37,076 nucleotides of DNA, taken from NCBI GenBank assembly GCA_027295805.1, contig JAPUKF010000095.1, positions 1 through 37,076 of the forward strand, read 5' to 3'. Under the pieces are notes generated by a model, which saw nothing but the letters and a program-made list of their open reading frames with translations, was not told the origin of the DNA and ran no database searches. Every line of letters starts with the position of its first letter. The first letter of the stretch is position 1. The translations under genes and the position numbers were made by a program. The stretch is from Acidobacteriota bacterium. Lineage in GTDB: Bacteria > Acidobacteriota > Polarisedimenticolia > SMYD01. Shown piece after piece: positions 8,481 to 17,323 of this stretch.

Positions 8481-9206
8481 ATGACGGCGTTCCAACCAGG
8501 TCCGACGCCCCTGGCGCCACCGGGTCCCGAGCGGGATCCGGATGGCGTGCGCCGGATGTTCACCTCCATCGCCGGCCGCTACGATCTGGCCAACCGCCTG
8601 CTCTCCCTGGGCACCGACAGCTACTGGCGCTGGGTCACCGCACGGCAACTGGCGCCGGCGGTCGGCGATCTCTCCCTGGACGTGGCCTGTGGCACCGGCG
8701 ATCTGGCCATGGCCCTGAGGCGCCGTGGCGGCGAGGTCATCGGCCTGGATTTCACCCTCGCCATGTTGCAACAGGCCCGCCGTCGGGACAGGTCCGGCCG
8801 TCTGCTTCTCACCGGTGGCGACGCCCTGCGCCTGCCGTTTCCCGATGAGACATTCGATCGGCTCAGCGTGGCGTTCGGAGTGCGCAACTTTGCCGACCTG
8901 GCGACGGGACTGCGCGAGTTCCATCGCGTCCTGCGACCTGGCGGCCTTGCCGGCATCCTGGAATTTTCCCGTCCCCGCGGGCCGCTGGCTCCCCTGGCCC
9001 GCTTTTATCTCGCCCGCATCATGCCGGCACTGGGTCGTTTCATCTCCGGATGTGACGGGCCCTACAACTATCTGGCCGACAGCATCAATACATGGCCGGA
9101 TCCTGGTCGCCTGGCGGAACTCCTGCGCGCCGCCGGGTTCGTCAGCGTTTCCTGGCGATCCTTCACCGCCGGCATAGCCGTCCTCCACCTGGCTCGCAGG
9201 GAATAG
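8481..9206 (+). CDS. menG: Demethylmenaquinone/ubiquinone C-methyltransferase (UbiE/MenG family)
   Basis: VRRMFTSIAGRYDLANRLLSLGTDSYWRWVTARQ...LDVACGTGDLAMAL...LDFTLAMLQQA...FGVRNFADLATGLREFHRVLRPGG...YNYLADSINTWPD. Confidence 0.92.
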   Translation: MTAFQPGPTPLAPPGPERDPDGVRRMFTSIAGRYDLANRLLSLGTDSYWRWVTARQLAPAVGDLSLDVACGTGDLAMALRRRGGEVIGLDFTLAMLQQARRRDRSGRLLLTGGDALRLPFPDETFDRLSVAFGVRNFADLATGLREFHRVLRPGGLAGILEFSRPRGPLAPLARFYLARIMPALGRFISGCDGPYNYLADSINTWPDPGRLAELLRAAGFVSVSWRSFTAGIAVLHLARRE

Positions 9207-9261
9207 CTCGCCGGGCAACCGGCCGGTGGACGGGCGCCGGGAACGTGGGCGATACTCCTTC

Positions 9262-11208
9262 ATGACCTTGCGCCCACCAGGTTTGCTCCTTGTCTTCGTT
9301 CTGGCCATCCTCCCTGGTTGTTCCACCGACGAGAGGGGCGGGTCGGCAACCGGCCCCACCGAGGGACAGACCGAGCCGGAGGAGGCACCCCCCCTCCCGG
9401 GGAGCAGTATCGTTCTCATCACCCTGGATACCACGAGAATCGAGACCCTGGGTGTTTACGGCGGTCCGGCATGGAACACCCCCAACATGGATCAACTGGC
9501 CCGGAACGGCATCCGCTTCGACCAGGCGCGGGTGGCGGCTCCCATCACACTCCCATCCCACGCGGCCATGCTGACCGGGACTTATCCCTTTCAGAACGGT
9601 GTGCGGGATAACGGTACGTTCATCCTGCCCGACGCCGCGCTGACTCTGACCGAAGAATTAGCCGCCGCCGGCTATTTCACCGCGGCGGTGATGGGCTCCC
9701 AGGTCCTGCACTCCAGTTACGGCCTGGCCCAGGGATTTCAGGTTTATTCAGATGTGCCCACCCGCAACCTCCGCACCGCCGGCGGAACAGAAGAGAGGAT
9801 GGCGGCGGAGATTGTCACAGAGGGAATGCGGATCCTGGAGCAGGTCCCGACTGGGATGCCTTTCTTTCTCTGGCTGCACTTCTTCGACCCCCACTGGCCC
9901 TATAGTCCGCCGGCTGCCGTCATGGCCCGCCTGCCGCCGGCGGCGCAGCCGGACCAGGCGCCGGATCACAACTCCGCCACGCGTCGCCGGTACTATGGCG
10001 AGGTGGCCAGCGTGGACCGGCAGGTCGGCCGTCTGCTGCAAGCTCTGAAAGCGCGTGGGGAGGTGGTGGATGAAATTCTCTTCGCCATTGTCTCGGACCA
10101 CGGAGAAGGCCTGGGGCAACATGGCGAGGCATCTCATGCCTACCAGATCTACGACTCGACCATGCGGATTCCCATGATCCTGCATCACGGTGCCCTCGAG
10201 AAGGGTCTGGTTATCCACCAACCCGTCTCCACCATCGACCTGGCTCCGACCCTCCTGAGCCTGGTGGGCAGGGACCCGCCCCCGGCCATGTCCGGCATGG
10301 ATCTCACCCCCCTGCTGTCGCCGACCGCCGGCGGCCAGTCCAGCCCCCGTCCCGTTTACTTCGAGACCAGCGCGAGCTGGTTCAGCTGCGGATGGTCGCC
10401 CCTCTACGGCGTCGTGGAAGGCCCCTGGAAAACGATCGTGAGCCGCCAGCCGGAGGTCTTCCGCTACCTGGAGGACGCCAACGAAGAGCACGATCTGGCT
10501 GCCGCCCATCCGGAGGTCATCGCCCGGGCAGTCGCCTACCTGGACGATCTTGCCGGGCTGACCACGACGTCCACGCGGCGGACTCTCTCCCAGGAGGACG
10601 CGGCAGCCCTGGAAGCCCTGGGCTATCTGGTGGACGATGAGAACCAGGGGGACCAACCGGTTTCGGCGACAGTTGAGCAGCAGGTGCCACCCGGCTGGCT
10701 GCCGGAAGGAGCCAGGCTGCCCCGGGACGGCCTCCCCCTGAAGCAGAACCTCAACCAGGCCAAACTCCTCATCCAGAGCGGCCGGGTCGAGGAGGGGCTC
10801 ACTCTCCTCAAGCGAATGGTGGAGCTGGAGCCCAACAACGTCATGTACCTTGCCCTGGCGGGTGCCCTTCTCACCAGCGCCGGACGGCCGGAGGAAGCCA
10901 TCCCCATCCTGGAAAGAGCGGTGGCGCGCGGCTCCAGCTATGAAGCGAGCAGTTCCCTGGCGGGAAGCCTGAATCAACTGGGGCGCCGAACCGAGGCGAT
11001 CCAGGTTCTCCTGGGCTCCATCAGGCAATTCCCCTACCAGCTCCTGCCGCGCATTTCGGTCGCCCAGATCCTCATCGAGAATGGCGAGCCGGTCGCGGCA
11101 ATTCCCCACCTCGTGTATTTCCTGGAGAACTTTCAGGGTGACGCGCAAGTCCGCCAGGACGCACAGCACATGCTGGAGAACGCCCGTCAGGCTGCCGCCT
11201 CAGACTGA
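9262..11208 (+). CDS. Sulfatase-fold (alkaline-phosphatase superfamily) lipoprotein with C-terminal TPR-like repeats
   Basis: Lipobox signal MTLRPPGLLLVFVLAILPGC; VLITLDTTRIETLGVYGGPAWNTPNMDQLARNGIRFDQA...TLPSHAAMLTGTYPFQNGVRDNGTF; VSDHGEGLGQHGE; C-terminal NQAKLLIQSGRVEEGLTLLKRMVELEPNN... repeats. Confidence 0.9.
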   Translation: MTLRPPGLLLVFVLAILPGCSTDERGGSATGPTEGQTEPEEAPPLPGSSIVLITLDTTRIETLGVYGGPAWNTPNMDQLARNGIRFDQARVAAPITLPSHAAMLTGTYPFQNGVRDNGTFILPDAALTLTEELAAAGYFTAAVMGSQVLHSSYGLAQGFQVYSDVPTRNLRTAGGTEERMAAEIVTEGMRILEQVPTGMPFFLWLHFFDPHWPYSPPAAVMARLPPAAQPDQAPDHNSATRRRYYGEVASVDRQVGRLLQALKARGEVVDEILFAIVSDHGEGLGQHGEASHAYQIYDSTMRIPMILHHGALEKGLVIHQPVSTIDLAPTLLSLVGRDPPPAMSGMDLTPLLSPTAGGQSSPRPVYFETSASWFSCGWSPLYGVVEGPWKTIVSRQPEVFRYLEDANEEHDLAAAHPEVIARAVAYLDDLAGLTTTSTRRTLSQEDAAALEALGYLVDDENQGDQPVSATVEQQVPPGWLPEGARLPRDGLPLKQNLNQAKLLIQSGRVEEGLTLLKRMVELEPNNVMYLALAGALLTSAGRPEEAIPILERAVARGSSYEASSSLAGSLNQLGRRTEAIQVLLGSIRQFPYQLLPRISVAQILIENGEPVAAIPHLVYFLENFQGDAQVRQDAQHMLENARQAAASD

Positions 11209-12519
11209 CACGGCCTTCTTCAGGAGCCCGGCCAGCTCTCCCTCCCGGCGTTCCTTCAACTCATACGTCACCCGCTGCGCCGGTTTATTGATCTTGACGA
11301 TCCGGCGCAGGTCGATGGGCGTGCCGATGAGCACCAGGTCACAATCCACGGCGTTGATGGTTTCCTCCAGGTCCCGCACCTGCTGCTCTCCATAGCCCAC
11401 CGCCGGCAGGAGCGAGCCTGTCCCCGGGTATTTCTCGAAGGTTCCCTTGATGCTGCCAACCACCCAGGGGCGGGGATCCACGAGTTCGGCCGCGCCATGC
11501 TGCCGGGCCGCCACCACGGCCGCTCCATACGCCATTTCGCCGTGGGTCAGAGTCGGGCCATCCTCAACGGCCAGCACGCGCTTGCCGGCGATGGCACCGG
11601 GATCTTCCACCATCACCGGCGAATCGGCCTCGATCACAACGGCCTCGGGGTTGTAACGCCGGATATTTTCACGGACCGTGGCGATCCCTTCCGCCTCGGC
11701 GGTGCCCATCTTATTGATCACAATGACCTGAGCGCGCAGGAAGTTCGTCTGCCCCGGATAATAGAGCAACTCGTGCCCGGGACGATGGGGGTCCACCACC
11801 ACGATCTCAAGATCAGAGCGATAAAACGATGTGTCGTTGTTGCCGCCGTCCCAGACGATGACATCAGCTTCCTTCTCGGCCTCACGCAGAATCGCCTCGT
11901 AGTCGACACCGGCATAGATCACCGTGCCCATGGCAATGTGAGGTTCGTACTCTTCCCGTTCCTCGATGGTGCACTCCGCTTTATCCATATCCTCCAGGGA
12001 GGCAAACCGCTGCACCCGCTGCTTCACCAGATCGCCGTACGGCATGGGATGGCGGATGGCGGCGACCTTGTGGCCGGCATCCAGGAGCGTGCGACAGACG
12101 GCGCGGGTCGTCTGGCTCTTGCCGCATCCGGTGCGAATGGCGCAGACCGACACCAGGGGTACGCACGCGGAGATCATGGTTTCCTCCACACCCGGGAGGG
12201 TGAAGCGGGCACCGGCCGCCTGGGCCACGGCACCTGCCTGCATGACGCGCAGGTGGGGCACGTCGCTGTAGGAGAAGACAACCTCATCCACCTTCATGTC
12301 GCGGATGAGCCTGGCCATGTCCTCCTCGGGAAAGATAGGAATCCCCTCGGGATAGCCCTCACCTGCCAGGGCCTCCGGGTAGCGGCGGCCGGAAATGTTG
12401 GGGATCTGGGTCGCGGTGAAGCCCACGACCTGGACCTCGGCGTTACCCCGGTACAGGACATTGAAATTATGGAAGTCCCGCCCGGCGGCTCCCATGATCA
12501 GGACCCGTCGTCTCGACAT
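11200..12519 (-). CDS. Cyclic 2,3-diphosphoglycerate synthetase-like P-loop protein (COG2403-type predicted GTPase)
   Basis: RRRVLIMGAAGRDFHNFNVLYR...VVGFTATQIPNISGRRYPEALAG...YPEGIPIFPE...ACVPLVSVCAIRTGCGKSQTTRAV...VIVWDGGNNDTSFYRSDLEIVVVDPHRPGHELLYYPGQTNFLRAQVIVINKMGTA. Confidence 0.85.
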   Translation of the reverse strand: MSRRRVLIMGAAGRDFHNFNVLYRGNAEVQVVGFTATQIPNISGRRYPEALAGEGYPEGIPIFPEEDMARLIRDMKVDEVVFSYSDVPHLRVMQAGAVAQAAGARFTLPGVEETMISACVPLVSVCAIRTGCGKSQTTRAVCRTLLDAGHKVAAIRHPMPYGDLVKQRVQRFASLEDMDKAECTIEEREEYEPHIAMGTVIYAGVDYEAILREAEKEADVIVWDGGNNDTSFYRSDLEIVVVDPHRPGHELLYYPGQTNFLRAQVIVINKMGTAEAEGIATVRENIRRYNPEAVVIEADSPVMVEDPGAIAGKRVLAVEDGPTLTHGEMAYGAAVVAARQHGAAELVDPRPWVVGSIKGTFEKYPGTGSLLPAVGYGEQQVRDLEETINAVDCDLVLIGTPIDLRRIVKINKPAQRVTYELKERREGELAGLLKKAVSV

Positions 12520-12543
12520 GGCAATCCTCGCTGATGAACTGGA

Positions 12544-13116
12544 CTAGCGGCGGAGGAGAGTCTGAAAACGGGTTCGGGCCTCCACCTGGGCTTTCTCGGT
12601 GGCGGTGATCTGCCCCTTCACCCAGGACAGGCGCTCCGTGTTCGCCGCCCCGCCCACAGCCTCCTCCTCCTCACGGCTGGGTGGGGTCACGCGCTTGAGC
12701 AGGGGGTTCCGAACCGACAGGAGACGACTGTTGAGGTGCTCGAGACGAAGTTCCAGCATGGCGATTTCTTTACGGGCCGCCGCGAGGCTGTTCCTGAGGG
12801 CCTCATCCCTGGCTCCCTCCAGGGCCTCGTCCAGGGTCCCGCCAGCCTCCCCTTCCTGCTTCTCCGTCCCGTCTCCGGCAGTCGCTTCCGCCTTGTCTCC
12901 GCCCGCGCCCATATCTTCTCGCCGCAGCGGCGGGAGATCCGCGTTGGTGAAACGCAAGACCTCTTCCGGGGCGGCGGGTGGAACCTGCTCGTCGGCGTTC
13001 TCTTCGCTCTGCGCCGGAGGCGACTGAGGCTCGGCGGTCTTCTCTGCGGCTGACAGCGACAGGCCCATGGGCAGGCACAGGAGGATCAACGGCAGGATGT
13101 GGCGAAAGCGGCGCAT
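12544..13116 (-). CDS. Hypothetical secreted protein with acidic/proline-rich linker and C-terminal coiled coil
   Basis: MRRFRHILPLILLCLPMGLSLSAAE signal peptide; charged heptad-like DEALEGARDEALRNSLAAARKEIAMLELRLEHLNSRLLSVRNPLL. Confidence 0.75.
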   Translation of the reverse strand: MRRFRHILPLILLCLPMGLSLSAAEKTAEPQSPPAQSEENADEQVPPAAPEEVLRFTNADLPPLRREDMGAGGDKAEATAGDGTEKQEGEAGGTLDEALEGARDEALRNSLAAARKEIAMLELRLEHLNSRLLSVRNPLLKRVTPPSREEEEAVGGAANTERLSWVKGQITATEKAQVEARTRFQTLLRR

Positions 13117-13143
13117 AGCAGCATCAGATTGGGAACCGATGAG

Positions 13144-13172
13144 AATATAATGCCCGCCGGCGGCGGAATCAA
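13144..13172 (-). promoter_or_regulatory. Predicted sigma70-type promoter (-35 TTGATT, 17 bp, -10 TATATT) with palindrome CCGCCGGCGG in the spacer
   Basis: Reverse strand TTGATT-CCGCCGCCGGCGGGCAT-TATATT, directly upstream of the 12544..13116 CDS. Confidence 0.5.
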
Positions 13173-13873
13173 CGCCCCGGCGACAGGGTCTCCGGGGGAC
13201 CCGGGGCTCTCCGCCTGGATTCCAGGGCCCAGCCGCGGACCTTCAGGCGAAAGCGCCACCAGCCTGTCTCCCTGGATATCCCAACCCTCGCCACGATGCC
13301 TGGAACAGCCCGCAGAGGGTGGCGCCGGGTCAGAGTGAGAGCGGCGGTCATATACCCCGCGGCCCTGATGGCCGTTAGAACACGCTGATCCATGTCCCCC
13401 CAGGGTGGGCAAAAGTGCGGGCATGGGGTACCCAGGCCATCCTCGAGAGCCTTCCGGCTGGCCCTCAGTTCCTCCGCCAGGGTCCCCTCTGCCAGTGTTG
13501 TCAGCCGGGTGGGCCGGACTCCCTGGGACCCGATGGTCCAACCCGCCTGCGACAGTTCCCGCAGCATGGCCCAGCTCATGGCTTGCCCGCCATCGGGCAG
13601 AGGGTCGAGAGAGGAAATATGGCCGGTCATCATATAGACGGTGGCCACCAGCCCGCGGGACGCCAGCAGCGGATAGGCCAGCGTGTAAAGCTGACGGTGG
13701 CCGCCATCGAACGTCACCGCGATGCCGGGACCGGTTTGCGACACGGCCACCGCCAGGGGGATCACCGGCAGACCCATGTCGGCCAGAAGATCAAGCTGGG
13801 CCGCGAAGCGCCGGGGCGGCAAGGCTACGGGAAAGGACTGCTCCGTGATGGGCGGATAGGCCAGTACGGTCAT
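13169..13873 (-). CDS. NodB/polysaccharide deacetylase-fold protein with degenerate active site (putative pseudoenzyme)
   Basis: MTVLAYPPITEQSFPVALPPRRFAAQLDLLADMGLPVIPL...GIAVTFDGGHRQLYTLAYPLLASRGLVATVYMMTGHIS...MSWAMLRELSQAGWTIGSQGVRPTRLTTL...CPHFCPPWGDMDQRVLTAIRAAGY: NodB architecture, but TFDDG is TFDGG and the HxxxH motif is absent. Confidence 0.8.
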   Translation of the reverse strand: MTVLAYPPITEQSFPVALPPRRFAAQLDLLADMGLPVIPLAVAVSQTGPGIAVTFDGGHRQLYTLAYPLLASRGLVATVYMMTGHISSLDPLPDGGQAMSWAMLRELSQAGWTIGSQGVRPTRLTTLAEGTLAEELRASRKALEDGLGTPCPHFCPPWGDMDQRVLTAIRAAGYMTAALTLTRRHPLRAVPGIVARVGISRETGWWRFRLKVRGWALESRRRAPGPPETLSPGR

Positions 13874-13882
13874 GCCGGCCCC

Positions 13883-14746
13883 CTACGGCCAGGCCAGAAG
13901 GCTCAGGTAGAGGTCCACGACCCGGCGACCGAAGAAGATAGAACTGGCTCCAGCCAGGGCCAGGAAGGTGCCGAACGGCAGCAGCGTATGGCGATGGGCC
14001 CGCCGCCGCATCATCATGGCCAGGCCGAACAGGCTGCCCATCAGAGCCGCGGCGAAGGTGACGAAGAAGACCTGGCGGAGGCCGACGAAAGCGCCGATGA
14101 AGGCCAGCATCTTCAGGTCTCCCTGCCCCATGCCCGTCCGCACCTCCTCGCTGGCATCCTCGGGAAAGCGCCAGCGGCTCCAGACGCGCCATGCCGCCAT
14201 GACCGCCAGGATCAGCCCGGCACCACCGGCAGCACCTGCCAGGGCCAGGCCGATGGCAGGCAGCGCCCCGACCCTCTCCGGCAGCAGCGGGTTCCATGGC
14301 GCCAGGGCCACCCCGGCGACCACCCCTCCCAGGGTGATCCAATCGGGCAGCAGCATGGTTTCCAGATCCGTGAAGAACAGCATCAGCAGGGCCAGGACGA
14401 ACAGGCCCATGACCAGGGCCCCCGGATCGGGACCGAAGCGCCACGCCACGGCAAGAAAAAGAGACCCTGCCAGACCTTCCACCAGGGGATAGCGCCACGA
14501 GATGGGCGCCCGGCAATCGCGGCAGCGGCCGGCCAGGATCAGCCACGAAATGAGCGGGATGTTGTCCCACGGCCGCACACGAGCGCCGCAACGGGGGCAT
14601 TCCGAGCGCGCCCAGACCACCGAATGCCCGCGGGGAAGCCTGTGAATGCAGACATTGGCGAATGAGCCGAGGATCAAGCCCACGGCGGTGGCCGCCAGGG
14701 GGAACAGCCATGGTGGCAGAATCCGGACCCAATCGAAGCGATCCAT
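13883..14746 (-). CDS. pilD: Prepilin peptidase / leader peptidase (A24 family)
   Basis: LILGSFANVCIHRLPRG...SECPRCGARVRPWDNIPLISWLILAGRCRDCRAPISWRYPLVEGLAG...DLETMLLPDWITL...GQGDLKMLAFIGAFVGLR; two CxxC pairs and both Asp motifs. Confidence 0.95.
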   Translation of the reverse strand: MDRFDWVRILPPWLFPLAATAVGLILGSFANVCIHRLPRGHSVVWARSECPRCGARVRPWDNIPLISWLILAGRCRDCRAPISWRYPLVEGLAGSLFLAVAWRFGPDPGALVMGLFVLALLMLFFTDLETMLLPDWITLGGVVAGVALAPWNPLLPERVGALPAIGLALAGAAGGAGLILAVMAAWRVWSRWRFPEDASEEVRTGMGQGDLKMLAFIGAFVGLRQVFFVTFAAALMGSLFGLAMMMRRRAHRHTLLPFGTFLALAGASSIFFGRRVVDLYLSLLAWP

Positions 14747-15600
14747 CAGTGGCGTCGCAGACGAAAGGGTGAGGCGGAACTCGCCTCCCCGGTGACCGGA
14801 TCAAAGACATACGGCCGGCCATCGGGATCCAGGGGCACGCCCTGCAAGAGGCCCGCGGCGACCAGTTCCTCGGTGGCCCGGGGAGTGCGCCCGCTGCGCG
14901 CTTCAAAGCGCGCGGCCAGTTCATTGAGCCGTGCCACGTCCACATCGATCTGCAGATCGTGCACATGGTTTGCCGCCGTGGCTCGCACTCGCTCTTCGTC
15001 GGTCTCTTCCAGGATTCCCGACCAGAGGAGCAATGATGTCGCCTTGTCCCCCTTCTTGTTGATCATACCGGCATGGAGACGCTTGGTGGATGCAGGTGCT
15101 CCCGGGATTTCCATGGCCCGGCGAAAATACTCCGCGGCCCGGTCGAAGTCATGGGCGGTGTCGTAGGCCCAGAAACCAGCTACGTAAGGCATGAGCCAGT
15201 CATCGGGGTTGGCGACAATACCTTGATCCAGAAGCTCCAGAGCGCCCTCCACATCTTTATTTTCAACGACCATGATCAGAGCGCCCACCAGATAGGGGTC
15301 TATGTAACGGGGGTCCAGGCGTGTGATGACCTGCCCATAGATGTGTTCCAGGTAGGCGAACCGATCCATCCGTTTGCTGTAGCCGCCGTAGAACTGGATG
15401 GACCAGAGATAGATCATGTCGGCGACGAAGGTTGGATATCCCAGGGACGCGATCTTCAGAAAGCGCCCGTTGGGCAGGTAGAGCAGGCGCCGGCCCGCGT
15501 CTTCCTCCAGGGGATGAGCCAGGAGCCGCGCCTGGCTCCCGGCCACCAGCACCAGGGCGAGTAGAACCAGCAACGTCACGCCGGCCCGCCGCAGGGTCAT
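14746..15600 (-). CDS. Membrane-anchored TPR-like protein with GspG-like C-terminal motif
   Basis: N-terminal TM segment; ...ALELLDQGIVANPDDWLMPYVAGFWAYDTAHDFDRAAEYFRRAMEIPGAPAS...; C-terminal GVPLDPDGRPYVFDPVTG. Confidence 0.75.
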   Translation of the reverse strand: MTLRRAGVTLLVLLALVLVAGSQARLLAHPLEEDAGRRLLYLPNGRFLKIASLGYPTFVADMIYLWSIQFYGGYSKRMDRFAYLEHIYGQVITRLDPRYIDPYLVGALIMVVENKDVEGALELLDQGIVANPDDWLMPYVAGFWAYDTAHDFDRAAEYFRRAMEIPGAPASTKRLHAGMINKKGDKATSLLLWSGILEETDEERVRATAANHVHDLQIDVDVARLNELAARFEARSGRTPRATEELVAAGLLQGVPLDPDGRPYVFDPVTGEASSASPFRLRRH

Positions 15601-16364
15601 GTCAGGTCCCGGCGGGAGAAAGCCAGCGAGGCGGCCAGTATGAGCAGGATGGCCCAACCCATGCCGTAGGCTGTCTGCAGGGCGATGAACTCCAGTGGGA
15701 TGGCATCCCCATGGATCACGGCAGCACGCACATTGAACCTGTCCAGGTTGGGCAGCACGTAATAAACCGCCATGACCACGCGGGTGCCCCAGCCCGGACC
15801 GAGCCGGCTGGCCAGGAGCGGAAAGGACCAGACCAGGTGACCGGCCACGTAGAGCCCGAGGGTGAAGAGGATGCCCAGGATCGACGACGTGGCCAGAGCT
15901 GAGAAGAAAAGTGCCAGCGCTGTCACGACGGCCAGTTCCATGGCGGTCAGCCACAAGGCAGGCAGCACCGGCAGGATGGGGTCTCCCCGCAGAGCCAGGA
16001 GGAGCACGAATCCGAGGCTCATGACGGCCGCATTGACCCACAAGGTCATGAGCAGACCCAGGTACTTGCCCAGTACGAAGGTCCCCCGGGTCATGGGTCG
16101 CGCCAGGACGGTGTAGGCCGTGCGCTGCTCGATCTCCTTCGTAATGAGTGAGACACCGACAAAGATGGCTGTCAGGACGCCGAAGAAGGCGATGGCCGCC
16201 ATGCCTGTGTCGGCCACGATCCGCGCTTCGGAGCCGACAGTGAGCAGGGCCAGGAACCTCGCCGTCGCGATCATCACCAGGGCGAAGGCAAGAAGCAGGT
16301 AGAGGATCCTGTCCCGCACCGCTTCTCTGAAGGTCATCACCGCCACTGCCATGGCCATCCTCAT
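15597..16364 (-). CDS. ABC-2 type transporter permease
   Basis: Polytopic protein: FREAVRDRILYLLLAFALVMIATARFLALLTVG...LITKEIEQRTAYTVLARPMTRGTFVLGKYLGLLMTLWVNAAV. Confidence 0.88.
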   Translation of the reverse strand: MRMAMAVAVMTFREAVRDRILYLLLAFALVMIATARFLALLTVGSEARIVADTGMAAIAFFGVLTAIFVGVSLITKEIEQRTAYTVLARPMTRGTFVLGKYLGLLMTLWVNAAVMSLGFVLLLALRGDPILPVLPALWLTAMELAVVTALALFFSALATSSILGILFTLGLYVAGHLVWSFPLLASRLGPGWGTRVVMAVYYVLPNLDRFNVRAAVIHGDAIPLEFIALQTAYGMGWAILLILAASLAFSRRDLT

Positions 16365-17323
16365 GGTGCCCGCTCCTCATGTCGGGCCCGGGTGCCCTGT
16401 TCCTCCAGGTCGAGAAAGCGCTCCTCCAGGGTCAGGCGGCGCGGAGTGACCGAATGCAGCCCTGCGCCGGCGGCGCGCAGGCGATCCAGGAGATCGGCCA
16501 GGGCCGCCTCACCCTCGACCCGGAACAGCACCCGGTCATCCTGGCGCGAGATGGCGGTTGTGCCGCTCCCCGCGTTGAGCCCGCTCGCTCGGGTTGCGGT
16601 GACATCCCAGGCCGCCGCTCCCGGTCCCAGGATCGTGTCCAGGCTCCCCTCGAGAGCCAGGCGTCCCTCGCGCAGGATCCCCACTCGATCGCACAGCACC
16701 TCCGCGTCGGAGAGGATGTGAGATGAGAAGAAGACAGTGGTGCCCCGTGCGGGCTGAGCCAGGATCAGATCCCGCAGATCCCGGCGACCGGCCGGGTCCA
16801 GGCCCGACATGGGTTCATCCAGGATCAGCAGGACCGGATCACCCAGCAGCGCCTGGGCAATTCCCAGGCGCTGCAACATCCCCTTGGAACATTTCCTCAG
16901 GGGTGTATCGGCGCGCCCTGCCATGCCGACCTCATCCAGAAGGCGGCCGACATCACGGCGACGGCGGCCTCGATCCAGGCCCACAAGGCGGGCTTGAAAA
17001 TCGAGAAACTCTCGTCCGCTGAGATAGCCGGGGAAATTGGGATGCTCCGGTAGAAAGCCGAGACCACGGCGGGAACGGGGATCGGCACCGTCGTACCCCA
17101 GAAGGCGGAACTCGCCTGCATTGGGGTGGATCAGGCCTGCCAGTATCTTGATGGTGGTGGTCTTGCCCGCGCCGTTGGCCCCGATAAAACCGTAGATCTC
17201 TCCCGGGTAAACCGTCAGATCGAGTCCCCGCAGGACCTGGGTGCGCCCCACTGAGAGATGGCCGCGAAAAGTCTTGCACAAACCGCGCGCCGTCAGCACC
17301 GGTTCATCGGATGAACGAATCAC
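16361..17323 (-). CDS. ABC transporter ATP-binding protein
   Basis: Walker A GANGAGKTTTIKIL, signature-type LRKCSKGMLQRLGIAQALLGDP, Walker B VLILDEPMSGLDPAGRRDLRDLI. Confidence 0.96.
   Translation of the reverse strand: MIRSSDEPVLTARGLCKTFRGHLSVGRTQVLRGLDLTVYPGEIYGFIGANGAGKTTTIKILAGLIHPNAGEFRLLGYDGADPRSRRGLGFLPEHPNFPGYLSGREFLDFQARLVGLDRGRRRRDVGRLLDEVGMAGRADTPLRKCSKGMLQRLGIAQALLGDPVLLILDEPMSGLDPAGRRDLRDLILAQPARGTTVFFSSHILSDAEVLCDRVGILREGRLALEGSLDTILGPGAAAWDVTATRASGLNAGSGTTAISRQDDRVLFRVEGEAALADLLDRLRAAGAGLHSVTPRRLTLEERFLDLEEQGTRARHEERAP

Noticed and set aside
15601-16380. N-terminal ~260 aa of the 544-aa minus-strand ORF 14746..16380
   Set aside because: Overlaps the ABC permease in another frame and lacks domain character; the TPR gene most likely starts at ATG 15600 with a 4-nt overlap.
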